A DNA stretch of 64,000 bases from Paenibacillus sp. FSL H8-0048 (GCF_038002825.1 NZ_JBBODF010000002.1:1-64000); one strand, 5' to 3'; shown: positions 36,048 through 45,357, counted from the first letter of the stretch. A program made the numbers and translations. Notes: generated by a model from the letters alone, not told the origin.

Positions 36048-36473
36048 TTACCCGCCCAATATTTCTTCGAGCTTCAGAATACCGATCAGCTGGTCATCCC
36101 GTTGCCCCACTCCGTGGAACACCGCATCGCGGCTGCGGCTTTGTCCGCCTGCCGGCGGATGAATCTCGGCGTACGTAGTCACCTTGTTCACCTTGTCTAC
36201 AATCAATCCGACGAATTCCTCGCGGTAGTTGACCACAATAATTCTTGTGCTCCGGGTATATGGCTCATCGGCCATTCCCAGCAGATTGCGCAGGCTCATG
36301 ACACAGACCACCTTGCCGCGCAGATTGACTACACCTTTGACTTCATTCCGGCTGAAGGGGATATCTGTAATACTGAGCATTTTGATAATCTCATGAATCT
36401 CTTCAATACGGATGGCACAGGTCTCGGCTCCTACCGCAAGCTCGATATATTGTTCCTTCTGTAAGGACGACAT
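36048..36473 (-). CDS. cheW: Chemotaxis coupling protein CheW
   Basis: A 141-residue CheW of standard length. It links receptors to CheA. Recognisable parts are EQYIELAVGAETCAIRIEEI at the start, VNLRGKVVCVMSLRNLLGM (the loop that contacts CheA and receptor) and FVGLIVDKVNKV. It lies between the receptor gene (23 bases upstream) and cheA (15 bases downstream) on the same strand. RBS GAAGGTGAAGCT. Confidence 0.95.
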   Translation of the reverse strand: MSSLQKEQYIELAVGAETCAIRIEEIHEIIKMLSITDIPFSRNEVKGVVNLRGKVVCVMSLRNLLGMADEPYTRSTRIIVVNYREEFVGLIVDKVNKVTTYAEIHPPAGGQSRSRDAVFHGVGQRDDQLIGILKLEEILGG

Positions 36474-36496
36474 AGCTTCACCTTCCGTCTGTTGAA

Positions 36497-38086
36497 TTAA
36501 TGGGTCTTGAATGCAGCTGCCGATTGGGCTAGATCCTCAGACAGCAGGGCTAAGGCCTGGCAGGTTGTCGCCGTCTCCTCAGAAGCCGCTGCCGACTCCT
36601 CGCTGGAGGCCGCAATGGACTGAACCGAGTCCATCACTTCCGCAGCCTGGGCGGATTCCTCTTCGCAGGCGGCAGCAATCTCGTTGACCTTGAGTGAAGA
36701 GGTATTGACCATCTTAATAATTTGCTCGAAGGCCTGGCTGGTCATCGAAGCCTGCTCGACACTCTCAGCCACCGCCCGGACGCTCTGCTTGGTATTCTCC
36801 TGGATGACCTTGATGATCTTCGTAATCTCCTTCGTGGCATCGCTGCTGCGTTCAGCAAGCTTGCGGACCTCGTCCGCCACCACGGCGAAGCCGCGTCCCT
36901 GTTCTCCGGCACGCGCCGCTTCAATCGCTGCGTTCAGGGCCAGGAGATTGGTCTGCTCGGCGATATCGTCAATCACTTCGATGATATCCCCGATTTTGCT
37001 GGAATCGTCTTCAAGCTGCTTCATCTGGTGATTGACGCTCTGCATCCCCTGCAGTGAAGTCTCCACTACATATCCGCCTTCCCGGGCAGTCCGCACAGTA
37101 TCATTGGACAGCTCCGCCGCTTCCTCGGCGCTGGAGGCTACAGAATCAATCGCCAGCGACAGCTCCTTGAACAGCTCCGTGATATTGGTCGCCGCCGCCG
37201 ACTGGTTCGTGCTGGTGCTGGCAATCTCCTGGGTGCTGGCTGAGATCTGTTCGGAAGAGGCCGCAACGCTCTGAGAATTCATCACAATCCCGTTGATTAG
37301 TTCCTTCAGGTTATGAACCATCCGGTTCAGGGCTGTAGCCAACTGTCCGACTTCATCCTTAGTTGATATATCCGCTTGCTGCGTCAGATTACCGTTAGCT
37401 ACTTCAGTAGCCACATGCAGCATCTGCATCAGGGGTCTGGAGATGGATCTTGCGATCAGGTAGCCAATCAAAATACTGAGGATTACCGCCGCGATGACCA
37501 CTGAGATCGTAAGGGTGAATGCCGAGGAATAAGCAGACTGTGAATGGTTGTTCGTCGCCTCTGCCAGCTCAACGTTCACCTTGATCAGACCGTCCAGATT
37601 GTTCATCACGTTCTGACCCTGAACGGCCAACTGTGTGCTCACAAATGTATTGAAGGCAGCGTCATCATCCTGCTCCGCCAGCACAAGCGCTTGATCGAAC
37701 AGCTGTTCAAAGCTTGCATACTCCTTATCAAAAGAGGCCAGCAGCTCAACTTCACGGGTAGTCGTCGCCAGTGGACGGTAGTTATCCACCTTCCGGGCGA
37801 GCTCCTCGCGGCCAGCTGCAATTTTTTGTTTATAATCAGCAATCTTTACCGTATCTGTTGTATTGCTAATATCACGGATATACACCCGGTTAAGCTGATA
37901 GCTAATCTGGGCGGCAGACAGATCTCTGACCGAGATCAGGTTATTGCTGTACATTTCTTTCATATTCTGATTGCTGGTGCGCAGGGATAAGACCGAATAG
38001 ACTCCAAGTCCTGCCAGGATTAAAGAGACGATCAAAAAAGCGGAGACGATCTTTGTAGCTGTTTTCAAATTCCCGAACCATTTCAT
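36497..38086 (-). CDS. Methyl-accepting chemotaxis protein with 4HB sensor
   Basis: A 529-residue transmembrane receptor. TM1 is at 11-32, a four-helix-bundle external sensor (4HB_MCP type) covers about 35-185, and TM2 is 188-210. A HAMP domain follows, then a long signalling coiled coil whose hairpin tip reads EQTNLLALNAAIEAARAGE. No C-terminal NWETF-like pentapeptide is visible, so adaptation enzymes would bind elsewhere. It is the first gene of the mcp-cheW-cheA operon. RBS GGGGAAGC. The ligand is unknown. Confidence 0.92.
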   Translation of the reverse strand: MKWFGNLKTATKIVSAFLIVSLILAGLGVYSVLSLRTSNQNMKEMYSNNLISVRDLSAAQISYQLNRVYIRDISNTTDTVKIADYKQKIAAGREELARKVDNYRPLATTTREVELLASFDKEYASFEQLFDQALVLAEQDDDAAFNTFVSTQLAVQGQNVMNNLDGLIKVNVELAEATNNHSQSAYSSAFTLTISVVIAAVILSILIGYLIARSISRPLMQMLHVATEVANGNLTQQADISTKDEVGQLATALNRMVHNLKELINGIVMNSQSVAASSEQISASTQEIASTSTNQSAAATNITELFKELSLAIDSVASSAEEAAELSNDTVRTAREGGYVVETSLQGMQSVNHQMKQLEDDSSKIGDIIEVIDDIAEQTNLLALNAAIEAARAGEQGRGFAVVADEVRKLAERSSDATKEITKIIKVIQENTKQSVRAVAESVEQASMTSQAFEQIIKMVNTSSLKVNEIAAACEEESAQAAEVMDSVQSIAASSEESAAASEETATTCQALALLSEDLAQSAAAFKTH

Positions 38087-38392
38087 AGTGCTTCCCCCTG
38101 TGGTTACATCTTAGCGTCCTTCTTGCCGGCGTTAATCTTACACTCCCCCATCAGCCGGCGGGACATCATTAGCTATATTTCGACATTTTAAATCAAAAAA
38201 ATTATATTCTAATTTGTGATTTTCATATTTTTTTCATAAAACTCACTGTATTCCTCCCTTTACAAATCGAAATGTTCACTATTCCGTAGTTTGATGCAGA
38301 ATCCGCTTGACAGAACAAAGAAATAAGTTATAAATAAACATAATTAGCAACCGATTCAATCCAATTCTATCCACCGCGAAAAGAGGCTTGTG
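38087..38392. other. Divergent promoter region between mcp and the GPH symporter
   Basis: About 300 bases separating divergently transcribed genes. The centre (38180-38260) is very AT-rich with several A and T tracts, as promoters often are. I found no gene, hairpin or clear -35/-10 pair. A sigma-D pattern for the chemotaxis operon was looked for and not found. Confidence 0.5.
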
Positions 38393-39730
38393 ATGTCAGC
38401 AAAAGTACCTGTAGCCGAAAAACTGGTGTTCTCAGGCGGTCTGCTGGGCCAGAATATGCTCTACAGCTTCATGTCGATGTACATCCTGTTCTTCTATACG
38501 GATCTGCTGGGAATTCCGGCAACCACCGCCAGTGTCATTCTGGTGGCAGCAAGCATTATCGATGCTTGTCTTGATCCGGTCATGGGCATGATTACCGACA
38601 AAACCCGCTCCAGATGGGGAAAATTCCGGCCTTATCTGCTGTTCGCCCCTTGCCTGATCGCGCTGGCCACCATCCTCTGCTTCTGGGACTTCGGCGGTTC
38701 GCGGACAGTGACTCTTGTAATCGCTACCGTCTCTTACCTGTTATGGGGAATGCTGTACACGGTCTGTGACACACCGCTCTGGGCCTTGTCGTCCGTAATC
38801 TCCACCGATCCGGGGGAACGCACCTTATTCGTCACATTGGGCAAAATCGGCGGAACGCTCGGCGCAGTCGTTATCACCATCGGCGGTATCCAGCTTTTGC
38901 TCGCCTTCGGCGGTGAACGGAATACGCAGGCTTACCTGTACTCGGCCATCATTATCGGGGTCATCGCGGCGCTGTCGATTTTCTTAACCGGGATACTCAC
39001 CAAGGAACGGGTCGTCCCCTCCGCTGTGAAGATTTCTTTCCGCCAGAACCTGCAAACGGTTTACAAAAACAAGCCGCTGCTCACCCTGCTCGCCTCTCTC
39101 TTGATTATCAATCTGGTGAACGGCATCCGGCAGAGCATTCAGCTCTATTACGTGGTCTATGTCTGGGGAGATGCGGGGTATGCCACACAGGTCGGGATCG
39201 CTCTGGTAGCCGGTATGCTGCTGGGGATGATCGCTACGCCGCTGCTGCTGCGCCGCTTCGCCAAGAAGAAGGTCTTCATTATCTCCTGCATTCTGGGGAG
39301 TGTAGCCTGTATTCTGCCTTATCTGCTGGGTGACCATAACGTATTGAACACCCTGGTGTTCTTCGGGGTCAGCTTCTTTTTTTCCGGCATGACGACGATT
39401 GTCAGCACCTCGATGCTGCTCGATACGATTGATTATTCGGAATGGAAGCTTGGCTTCCGGGGAGAGGGCATTGTGTTCTCGACGAACACCTTCATTACCA
39501 AGTTCAGCGGGGCGGTGTCGCGGATGATTATCGGAGCCAGTCTCGGCCTGCTCAGCTACGTGGAGAATCAGCCGGCGACTCCGCAGCTCCAGCATGGTCT
39601 CAGCTTCGTGATGTTCCTGCTGCCTGCACTCTGTTTCCTGGCCGCTATTCTGCCGATTCTGTTCTACAATATAACGGAGAAGCAGCGGGTACAGATCCTG
39701 AGCGAACTGAATCACAGCCGGTCCTTATAG
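38393..39730 (+). CDS. GPH-family sugar/cation symporter
   Basis: A 445-residue transporter with about 12 hydrophobic segments. The motif DACLDPVMGMITDKTRSRWGKFRPY-type loop is diagnostic of the glycoside-pentoside-hexuronide:cation symporter family (D-x2-D-x8-R-x-G-x3-P). A second characteristic run is YSEWKLGFRGEGIVFSTNTF near residue 350. Such carriers import melibiose, lactose, xylosides or glucuronides with H+ or Na+. No glycosidase adjoins it; the nearest is the GH2 gene 23 kb away. I start at the ATG at 38393 after AGAGG, rather than the preceding GTG. Confidence 0.9.
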   Translation: MSAKVPVAEKLVFSGGLLGQNMLYSFMSMYILFFYTDLLGIPATTASVILVAASIIDACLDPVMGMITDKTRSRWGKFRPYLLFAPCLIALATILCFWDFGGSRTVTLVIATVSYLLWGMLYTVCDTPLWALSSVISTDPGERTLFVTLGKIGGTLGAVVITIGGIQLLLAFGGERNTQAYLYSAIIIGVIAALSIFLTGILTKERVVPSAVKISFRQNLQTVYKNKPLLTLLASLLIINLVNGIRQSIQLYYVVYVWGDAGYATQVGIALVAGMLLGMIATPLLLRRFAKKKVFIISCILGSVACILPYLLGDHNVLNTLVFFGVSFFFSGMTTIVSTSMLLDTIDYSEWKLGFRGEGIVFSTNTFITKFSGAVSRMIIGASLGLLSYVENQPATPQLQHGLSFVMFLLPALCFLAAILPILFYNITEKQRVQILSELNHSRSL

Positions 39731-40039
39731 TGGGGCTGGCGGGAGGATGGTAGCGGACAGAGGAGAGATGATGGCGTGGAGATGCTTTTCCTGATTGAAG
39801 CGTTCACGGTCAGGGGTGCGGCTGAGTGGAACGGACTCAGTTGCGCTTATTTCTGCCAAGAGCTACGATTGGAGCAAGCTACGGACTCTGTCCGCAGAGC
39901 AACAAAATAGGCAGTCTTTTTGTAAATAACGACTCTCCTGTCCGTAAGGAACAGGCCCGGTTGAGTAATTTCTCTTTATCCAACTTTGAGAGGGACTAAC
40001 TGTACCCTTACCACAAAATAATAGGGAGGTTTTTGGATT
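39731..40039. other. Intergenic stretch with repeat-like sequence
   Basis: About 310 bases, no gene. The centre (39825-39905) contains ggactcagttgcgcttattt and, about 55 bases on, ggactctgtccgc, a pairing I associate with dispersed Paenibacillus intergenic repeats. No second copy is in this window. The 3' end holds the AGGGAGG site of the next gene. Confidence 0.4.
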
Positions 40040-40795
40040 ATGGATATATCCACACTAGCGGCGTTGATGTCCCCTCCAGATCTTAGCGGGTGCCGGACGG
40101 TGTTATGTATACAGCCGCACCCGGACGATAATGAGGTAGGCATCGGCGGCACCATTGCCTCATTCGCTGAGCGGGGCTGCGAGATTCATTATCTAACCGT
40201 CACGAACGGAGATCTGGACGCGGTGGACGAGCAGTTGTCTTCCGCCGGGATCGCCGCCATCCGCGCAAGCGAGCTGGAAGCAGCCGGAAGATTGCTGGGA
40301 GCTACGGTGTTCCACCAATTGGACCATGGTGACGGAACACTGGAGCATATCCCCGCCCTCGCGGGCGAGATTGCCGAGATCATCCGGACGGTCCAGCCGG
40401 ACGTGGTACTGTGTCCTGATCCTTGGCTGAGCTATGAAGCGCATTATGATCATATCGTTACCGGCAGAGCCGCAGCCCAGGCTGTCTTGTCCTCCGGGCT
40501 GCCCCTGTATCCGAGAGGCACCCTTACCCGGCCATGGCAGCCGAAGGCCATCGGCTTCTACTTCACCGCTGAGCCTAATACGGTCATCGACATCACGGAC
40601 CACTTCGAGCGCAAGTTCGCGGCCATGGCCCTGCACGTCAGCCAATTCAATGAAGAACAGCTCGCCATGTACCGGTTCTATTTCGGCGAACAAGGCCGCC
40701 AGCTGGCCGAAGGCAGAGGCTTCGGGCTGGGCGAAGGTCTGAAGGTGCTGTCCCCGCTGCACCTGCACTGCTTCGTGGATGCACGGCGGATTTGA
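40040..40795 (+). CDS. PIG-L/LmbE-family deacetylase
   Basis: A 251-residue zinc-dependent N-deacetylase. The motif IQPHPDDNEVGIGGT (near 25) supplies the catalytic Asp and zinc ligands, HYLTVTNGD follows, and the third ligand is in SYEAHYDHIVTGRA. Relatives deacetylate GlcNAc-inositol (mycothiol), GlcNAc-malate (bacillithiol, BshB) or chitobiose. The family C-terminus here (FERKFAAMALHVSQF) fits a sugar deacetylase. No bacillithiol gene is adjacent. RBS AGGGAGG. A 15-bp tandem repeat starts 38 bases after the stop. Confidence 0.88.
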   Translation: MDISTLAALMSPPDLSGCRTVLCIQPHPDDNEVGIGGTIASFAERGCEIHYLTVTNGDLDAVDEQLSSAGIAAIRASELEAAGRLLGATVFHQLDHGDGTLEHIPALAGEIAEIIRTVQPDVVLCPDPWLSYEAHYDHIVTGRAAAQAVLSSGLPLYPRGTLTRPWQPKAIGFYFTAEPNTVIDITDHFERKFAAMALHVSQFNEEQLAMYRFYFGEQGRQLAEGRGFGLGEGLKVLSPLHLHCFVDARRI

Positions 40796-40832
40796 GGGCT
40801 TGGTAGGGCCGGAGAGTATGCTGGCCGGGCGT

Positions 40833-40892
40833 GGATTGCCGGGCCGGGGAGTGCTGAGACGTGGAGTGCCGGGACGTGGAGTGCTGAGAGGG
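40833..40892. repeat. 15-bp tandem repeat (4 units)
   Basis: Four consecutive 15-base units related to ggagtgctgagacgt / ggagtgccgggacgt, directly downstream of the PIG-L gene. The alternate units are nearly identical, suggesting a 30-base duplication. No coding role is evident. Confidence 0.8.
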
Positions 40893-41188
40893 TAGGCTAA
40901 CGGAAGTTGGGCCATAGAGCGCACGCCACGCAATTCGCAGGTTCCCCTTCACTTCATCCATCAATTGGAAAAATGTATCTTAATTCAGCGATTCCCGGCA
41001 TTTGCAGGTAAAGAAGTGGAAAAACAGCATCTAATTTTGTTTATTTTCCTATTTAAGCGGAATTGCGATTTATTAAGTGCCATTTTTCCAACTATCGTCC
41101 TAGCCCCCCTCATTCGTTCATCAGCAAGTGTAGAAAATCCACCAATTTTTGTTCTTGCACTACGGCTATTCTCATTTTTCTCTATTAC
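40893..41188. other. AT-rich intergenic element of dispersed-repeat type
   Basis: No supported gene. A TTG-started frame (40965-41216, MEKCILIQRFPAFAGKEVEK) runs through it but has no ribosome site and ends inside the terminator, so I do not call it. The sequence from ttggaaaaatgtatcttaat onward looks like a dispersed intergenic element; only one copy is in the window. Confidence 0.4.
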
Positions 41189-41236
41189 AAAAAGAGCAGC
41201 AATCCCTCATCCATAGGGAGATTGGCTGCTCTTTTT
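41189..41236 (-). terminator. Terminator of the GNAT gene
   Basis: AAAAAGAGCAGC pairs with GCTGCTCTTTTT, with an inner AATCCCT/AGGGAGATT stem. A- and T-tracts on both sides allow bidirectional use. It abuts the stop at 41238. Confidence 0.88.
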
Positions 41237-41237
41237 G

Positions 41238-42068
41238 TCAGTCAGGAAGCTCGGACAAACGGTAGTAAGGGAGGTTCAATAGCGGCTTGAAGCCCAGCTT
41301 CTGCGCCAGTCTGTAAGAGCCCATATTCTCTTGGCGGCAGCCCCACACCGGCTCCAATCCCTGCTCCAGACAGTAATCGATTAGCTTACAGCACACGGAG
41401 AAGGCGAAATGCTTCCCACGGTGACCCGGTGCCGATTCAATCCCGATCTCCAGCTGGTCCGTTGTCCGGTAAGCCGAGAATGCGCTGGAGGCCTGCTCGC
41501 CCTCCCACAGTAAAGTGTATCCTCGGCCTGCAGCCAGGAAGCGCTCTGCGTCAAGCCAGAAATACCGGGGAATCACCGAACCCGCCTGCTCGCCGAATCC
41601 CTCTCCGTTCATCTGGACAATCTCCGCATCCTGACGGAACCATTGCGCCTTCGCACGGTAGTAGACCTCCGGGTCGAACGTAAAATTCACCCGGGTCTGT
41701 ATGTACATTCTGCGTGAATCCGCCGCATCAAGCCGTGTATTATGCTCAGTAAGCATTGCTTCAATCGGCGGGTCCCAGCCCCCTGCCGGATCAGCCTGCA
41801 GCCATTCCGCTGAATGCCGGTGCCCCGTCTTGTTCGTAATATAGTCAGATAAGCTCCGGTTAAACTCCTCATTGCCGGAATCCCCATAGACCAGCGACAT
41901 CCCGTATTCATGAGCCACATAGAAGGAACGGGGGCTATGTACAGAATCCACATACACACTGCCTGTCGTCTGCCCGCCCAGAACGCCTTGAGCGAACAGG
42001 GTATTGATCTTCACTTCCTTTAACAGCGGCCAGGCAAGAGCGTAATCCCGGCTATCCAGCTTCAGCAT
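41238..42068 (-). CDS. GNAT-family acetyltransferase
   Basis: A 276-residue protein. The N-terminal part (YALAWPLLKEVKINTLFAQG) resembles a GNAT-linked domain, and the C-terminal part has the acetyl-CoA motif ESAPGHRGKHFAFSVCCKLI (about 215-235) followed by LEPVWGCRQENMGSYRLAQK, typical of an acetyltransferase. I start at the ATG at 42068, after GAGGAGAC; the frame to 42089 adds seven residues with no site. Substrate unknown. Confidence 0.85.
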   Translation of the reverse strand: MLKLDSRDYALAWPLLKEVKINTLFAQGVLGGQTTGSVYVDSVHSPRSFYVAHEYGMSLVYGDSGNEEFNRSLSDYITNKTGHRHSAEWLQADPAGGWDPPIEAMLTEHNTRLDAADSRRMYIQTRVNFTFDPEVYYRAKAQWFRQDAEIVQMNGEGFGEQAGSVIPRYFWLDAERFLAAGRGYTLLWEGEQASSAFSAYRTTDQLEIGIESAPGHRGKHFAFSVCCKLIDYCLEQGLEPVWGCRQENMGSYRLAQKLGFKPLLNLPYYRLSELPD

Positions 42069-42140
42069 GCTTGTCTCCTCTTTTCCCATCTATATTTTTC
42101 TACTTATTATACCTTACTATGTCACGCATAGAGGAATGAA

Positions 42141-42149
42141 TGTTATAAT
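42141..42149 (+). promoter_or_regulatory. Extended -10 promoter of the asparaginase gene
   Basis: TGTTATAAT (42141-42149) matches the extended -10 consensus TGnTATAAT exactly, 58 bases before the start codon. There is no good -35 box, as is normal for extended -10 promoters. Confidence 0.5.
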
Positions 42150-42206
42150 ACACTCAATGTCATGCGAATGACTTGAATCCTGGCTCAACCTGAAAGGAAA
42201 CGACCT

Positions 42207-43244
42207 ATGATTAATACCATTCCCGAAGTGAATTTTACAGCTTCCCCTTACTATAATTCCGGCCTCAAAAATGTAGTTATTCTCGCCACCGGCGGTACGA
42301 TTGCCGGCAGCGGCGAAGCCCATAAAACCTTGAATTATGAGCCCGGCGCCCTGCCCGTGCAGGATCTGCTGGATAGTGTACCGCATCTGGAACGGCTGGC
42401 GAACTGTGCCGGGGTGCAGGTTAGCAATCTGTGCAGCGCAGATATTACCAGTGAACACTGGCTTACCCTGGCAACCTACATTAACACACTTGCTCTCCGG
42501 GAGGATGTGCACGGGTTCGTCATCACCCACGGCACCGACACCCTGGATGAGACGTCCTACTTCCTGAACCTGGTGATTAAGACCGACAAGCCGGTAATCA
42601 TTACCGGATCTATGCGCCCGGCTACCGCAATCAGTGCCGATGGCCCTCTGAATCTGTATCAGTCGGTAGCACTGGCAGCGAATCCTGAGGCTTTCGGCCA
42701 AGGCGTGATGGTTGTCTTTGCTGAGGGAATTTATAGCGGACGGGATGTACAAAAGGTAAACACCTTCAAGGCCAATGCCTTCGACGAGCGTGATTTCGGC
42801 TGCCTCGGATATATGCGGGACAGCCACGCCTTCTTCTACACCCGCACCCTGAAGCGGCATACTACTGCAACCCAGTTCGATGTATCTGTGATCCAGGAGC
42901 TGCCGGAGGTGTCTGTAGCTTATTTCCATGTGGATGCCAATCCTGGGATTCTGGATTATCTGGCTACGATCTCCAAGGGGATTGTCATTGCCGGAGCTGG
43001 CGGAGGGATCTACAGCAAGCCTTGGATTGACAAGGTGGGGGAGCTGAAGAACAATAACATCCCGGTAGTCCGCTGCTCGCGGATTTCCAGCGGAATTACA
43101 CTTAAGGATTCCTATATTGATTTGTCTGCCAATTCCATTCCCTGCAACAGTCTCGTCCCGCAAAAAGCCAGAATTCTGCTCTCCCTCGCCCTGACGCAAA
43201 CCACCGGCTACGATGAAATAGCCGCAATGTTTAACGAGTACTAA
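42207..43244 (+). CDS. L-asparaginase (type II-like)
   Basis: A 345-residue amidohydrolase converting asparagine to aspartate and ammonia. The two catalytic Thr motifs are VILATGGTIAGSG (near 30) and GFVITHGTDTLDETSYFL (near 110), with GSMRPATAISADGP next. There is no signal peptide, so the enzyme is cytoplasmic although its sequence type is that of the asparaginase II family. RBS AAAGGAAACG. It converges on the histidine kinase gene with the stop codons sharing bases (CTAA at 43241-43244). Confidence 0.93.
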   Translation: MINTIPEVNFTASPYYNSGLKNVVILATGGTIAGSGEAHKTLNYEPGALPVQDLLDSVPHLERLANCAGVQVSNLCSADITSEHWLTLATYINTLALREDVHGFVITHGTDTLDETSYFLNLVIKTDKPVIITGSMRPATAISADGPLNLYQSVALAANPEAFGQGVMVVFAEGIYSGRDVQKVNTFKANAFDERDFGCLGYMRDSHAFFYTRTLKRHTTATQFDVSVIQELPEVSVAYFHVDANPGILDYLATISKGIVIAGAGGGIYSKPWIDKVGELKNNNIPVVRCSRISSGITLKDSYIDLSANSIPCNSLVPQKARILLSLALTQTTGYDEIAAMFNEY

Positions 43245-44653
43245 ACGCTGCCCGCAGATGGCGTGAACTCAAAGGTGAACACTGCGCCGCCCTCCGGGCG
43301 GTTCCGGGCACTAAGCTCTCCGCCGCAGCGTTCCACAATAGCACGTGCGATGGCGAGTCCCAGCCCGGATTCGCCATTTTTCCCTTTGACGAACCTGTGA
43401 AACAGGCTGGGCAGAAGCTCCTCTGCAATGCCCGGACCATCGTCAGCAACCGTTAATGTAATCCTCCCTTTGCTTGTATGCACCTCTACATCAATACGCT
43501 TCCCGGCATAACGGACCGCATTGGATAACACGTTCAGCAGAGCTTGCAGGAGCTTATCCCGGTCTGCTCTTACCATCCCCCCGTGCTCCCCGGAGACTGC
43601 CAGATGCAACGAAAGCTTCCTTGCCGCCAGCAGTGGATTGACCCGCTCCACCGCCTCGCTCAGCAGCTCCTTCAGATCTGTATCCTCCGCCTGATAAATA
43701 TCCTCTTCACTGTCCAGCTTCGCCAGAAGGGTCATTTCGCTGACCAGATCACGTAAGCGCCCGCTTTCACTCAGAATAATATCCAGTCCTTTGCGGACGC
43801 CTTCTCCTTCAAATACCCCATCCCTAATGCCCTCCGCATAACCGGCTATCGACATCAGCGGAGACTTCAACTCATGCGAAGCATTCTGGAAAAACTGCTT
43901 CTGCACCCGGTTGAACCGGTGCAGCTCACCGGCCATCTCGTACACTGCCCTGGCGACAGAACCGATTTCACCGCCTGCCCGGACCAGATTCACCTCGGCA
44001 AACCGGCGGTTTTTCACTTTCCCCAGCTCCTGACGCAGGCTGATCAGCGGATCAATCAGCTTCCGCGTAATGAACAGGCTGAACAGAAGCATTACTGCCG
44101 CTCCCGCAGCAAAGACAAGAATCAGCCGTTTCAAGAGCGACTGCTCGATGACCTTGATTCTGCTGACAGGCGTCAGCAGGGTGAGCTTACCTTCGGGAAG
44201 CGTGTTGACCTGCACCAGATAACGCGGATCATTGCCAGCCCATATGCTCTGCAGGCTCCCCTGCTCCATAGCTGTGACATCCACCGTTACCCCGGACTGC
44301 GCGGGCAGGGCCGGGAGATTTCCCGAGACCACATTCCCCTGCTGGTCGCTCACAATGGCCTGTACTCCGCTGGAGAGCGTAGGATATGGAGCCGTAAGCG
44401 GCTCTGTTTTTCCCAGTGTGTATTCCCCTCCTTCCGTGAATGGAGCCTGCGTCAGACTCGCGGTCAGGGAAGCGCCAAGTGTTCTTAATCCCTCTTGCTC
44501 CGTGCCAATGAAATGGTCCATCAGCACATAATGAATCATCACTCCCGTGATGGACAGGACCAGCAGCAGAGACAGCCCAAAAGCAACGTTGAGCTGATGC
44601 ACCAGCTTCAGCTTTTTCATCCGCAGGTTTAGCCTTTCTGCCATTCTCTTCAT
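43241..44653 (-). CDS. Sensor histidine kinase (HAMP-containing)
   Basis: A 470-residue membrane kinase. TM1 is near 22-44 and TM2 near 178-198, enclosing an external sensor of about 130 residues. A HAMP domain (ITRKLIDPLISLRQELG) follows. The phospho-acceptor box is FFQNASHELKSPLMSIAGYA, and the ATPase domain has LLNVLSNAVRYAGK (N), VADDGPGIAEE (G1) and GESGLGLAIARAI (G2). Its start overlaps the response-regulator stop by 4 bases. The pair sits opposite a secreted protein gene, which may be a target or an input. Confidence 0.93.
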   Translation of the reverse strand: MKRMAERLNLRMKKLKLVHQLNVAFGLSLLLVLSITGVMIHYVLMDHFIGTEQEGLRTLGASLTASLTQAPFTEGGEYTLGKTEPLTAPYPTLSSGVQAIVSDQQGNVVSGNLPALPAQSGVTVDVTAMEQGSLQSIWAGNDPRYLVQVNTLPEGKLTLLTPVSRIKVIEQSLLKRLILVFAAGAAVMLLFSLFITRKLIDPLISLRQELGKVKNRRFAEVNLVRAGGEIGSVARAVYEMAGELHRFNRVQKQFFQNASHELKSPLMSIAGYAEGIRDGVFEGEGVRKGLDIILSESGRLRDLVSEMTLLAKLDSEEDIYQAEDTDLKELLSEAVERVNPLLAARKLSLHLAVSGEHGGMVRADRDKLLQALLNVLSNAVRYAGKRIDVEVHTSKGRITLTVADDGPGIAEELLPSLFHRFVKGKNGESGLGLAIARAIVERCGGELSARNRPEGGAVFTFEFTPSAGSV

Positions 44654-45357
44654 TCCTGTACCTCTCTCATACGGTAGCCGTGACCCCAGACCGATTCCAG
44701 CGGCAGGCCGTCCATTTTTTTGCGGATGCGCTTGATCAGATGGTCGACAGCGCGGTCGCTGCCGAAATAATCCTCTCCCCAGACATAGCCCAGCAGCTCT
44801 TCGCGCGTAAAGGCCCGGTTCGGATTTCCCGCAAAGACCATCAGCATCAGGAACTCCTTACTGGTCAGCTCCACTTCATCTCCCCGCCAGAAGGATCTTC
44901 TCTCCTCGGGATGCAGCAGCAGACTGCCCAGCTCTATCCCTGTATGCGCAGCAGACAGAACAGCAGCAGACTGGGAGGTCTGAATACGTTCCCACCGTTT
45001 CAACTGGCGGTTAATCCGGGCTACCAGCTCACGGGGACTGAAGGGCTTGACCAGATAATCGTCGCTGACAAGCTCCAGGCCCAGGATTTTATCCACTTCA
45101 TTATCCTTCGCAGAGATCATAATAATCGGTACCTCCGCTTCATCGCGGATACGCCTGCACAGCTCATAGCCGTCCATTCCCGGAAGCATAATATCGAGCA
45201 CCCACATACCGGGAGGATCATTCCTCCATAACTCCCACGCCTCCTCGGCACTCCCTAGGCCAATCGTCCGGTAATTCTCCTTATTTAAATAAGCTTCTAC
45301 CAGATTGCGTATATTCTCGTCATCGTCCACAACGGCAATGACCGTTTGATTGTTCAT
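44650..45357 (-). CDS. OmpR-family response regulator
   Basis: A 235-residue regulator. The receiver domain contains VIAVVDDDENIRNLVEAYL, phospho-acceptor Asp in MWVLDIMLPGMDGYEL, and Lys in DYLVKPFSPRELVA. The winged helix (about 135-230) includes EVELTSKEFLMLMVFAGNP and RAVDHLIKRIRKKMDG. I start at the ATG at 45357, 10 bases after CGGAGG; a longer frame to 45459 is leader. It is the partner of the kinase encoded next. Its own promoter lies in 45358-45514, shared with the divergent secreted protein. Confidence 0.93.
   Translation of the reverse strand: MNNQTVIAVVDDDENIRNLVEAYLNKENYRTIGLGSAEEAWELWRNDPPGMWVLDIMLPGMDGYELCRRIRDEAEVPIIMISAKDNEVDKILGLELVSDDYLVKPFSPRELVARINRQLKRWERIQTSQSAAVLSAAHTGIELGSLLLHPEERRSFWRGDEVELTSKEFLMLMVFAGNPNRAFTREELLGYVWGEDYFGSDRAVDHLIKRIRKKMDGLPLESVWGHGYRMREVQE

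Noticed and set aside
42117..43199. 360-codon open frame on the minus strand
   Set aside because: Antisense to the asparaginase, which has both catalytic Thr motifs.
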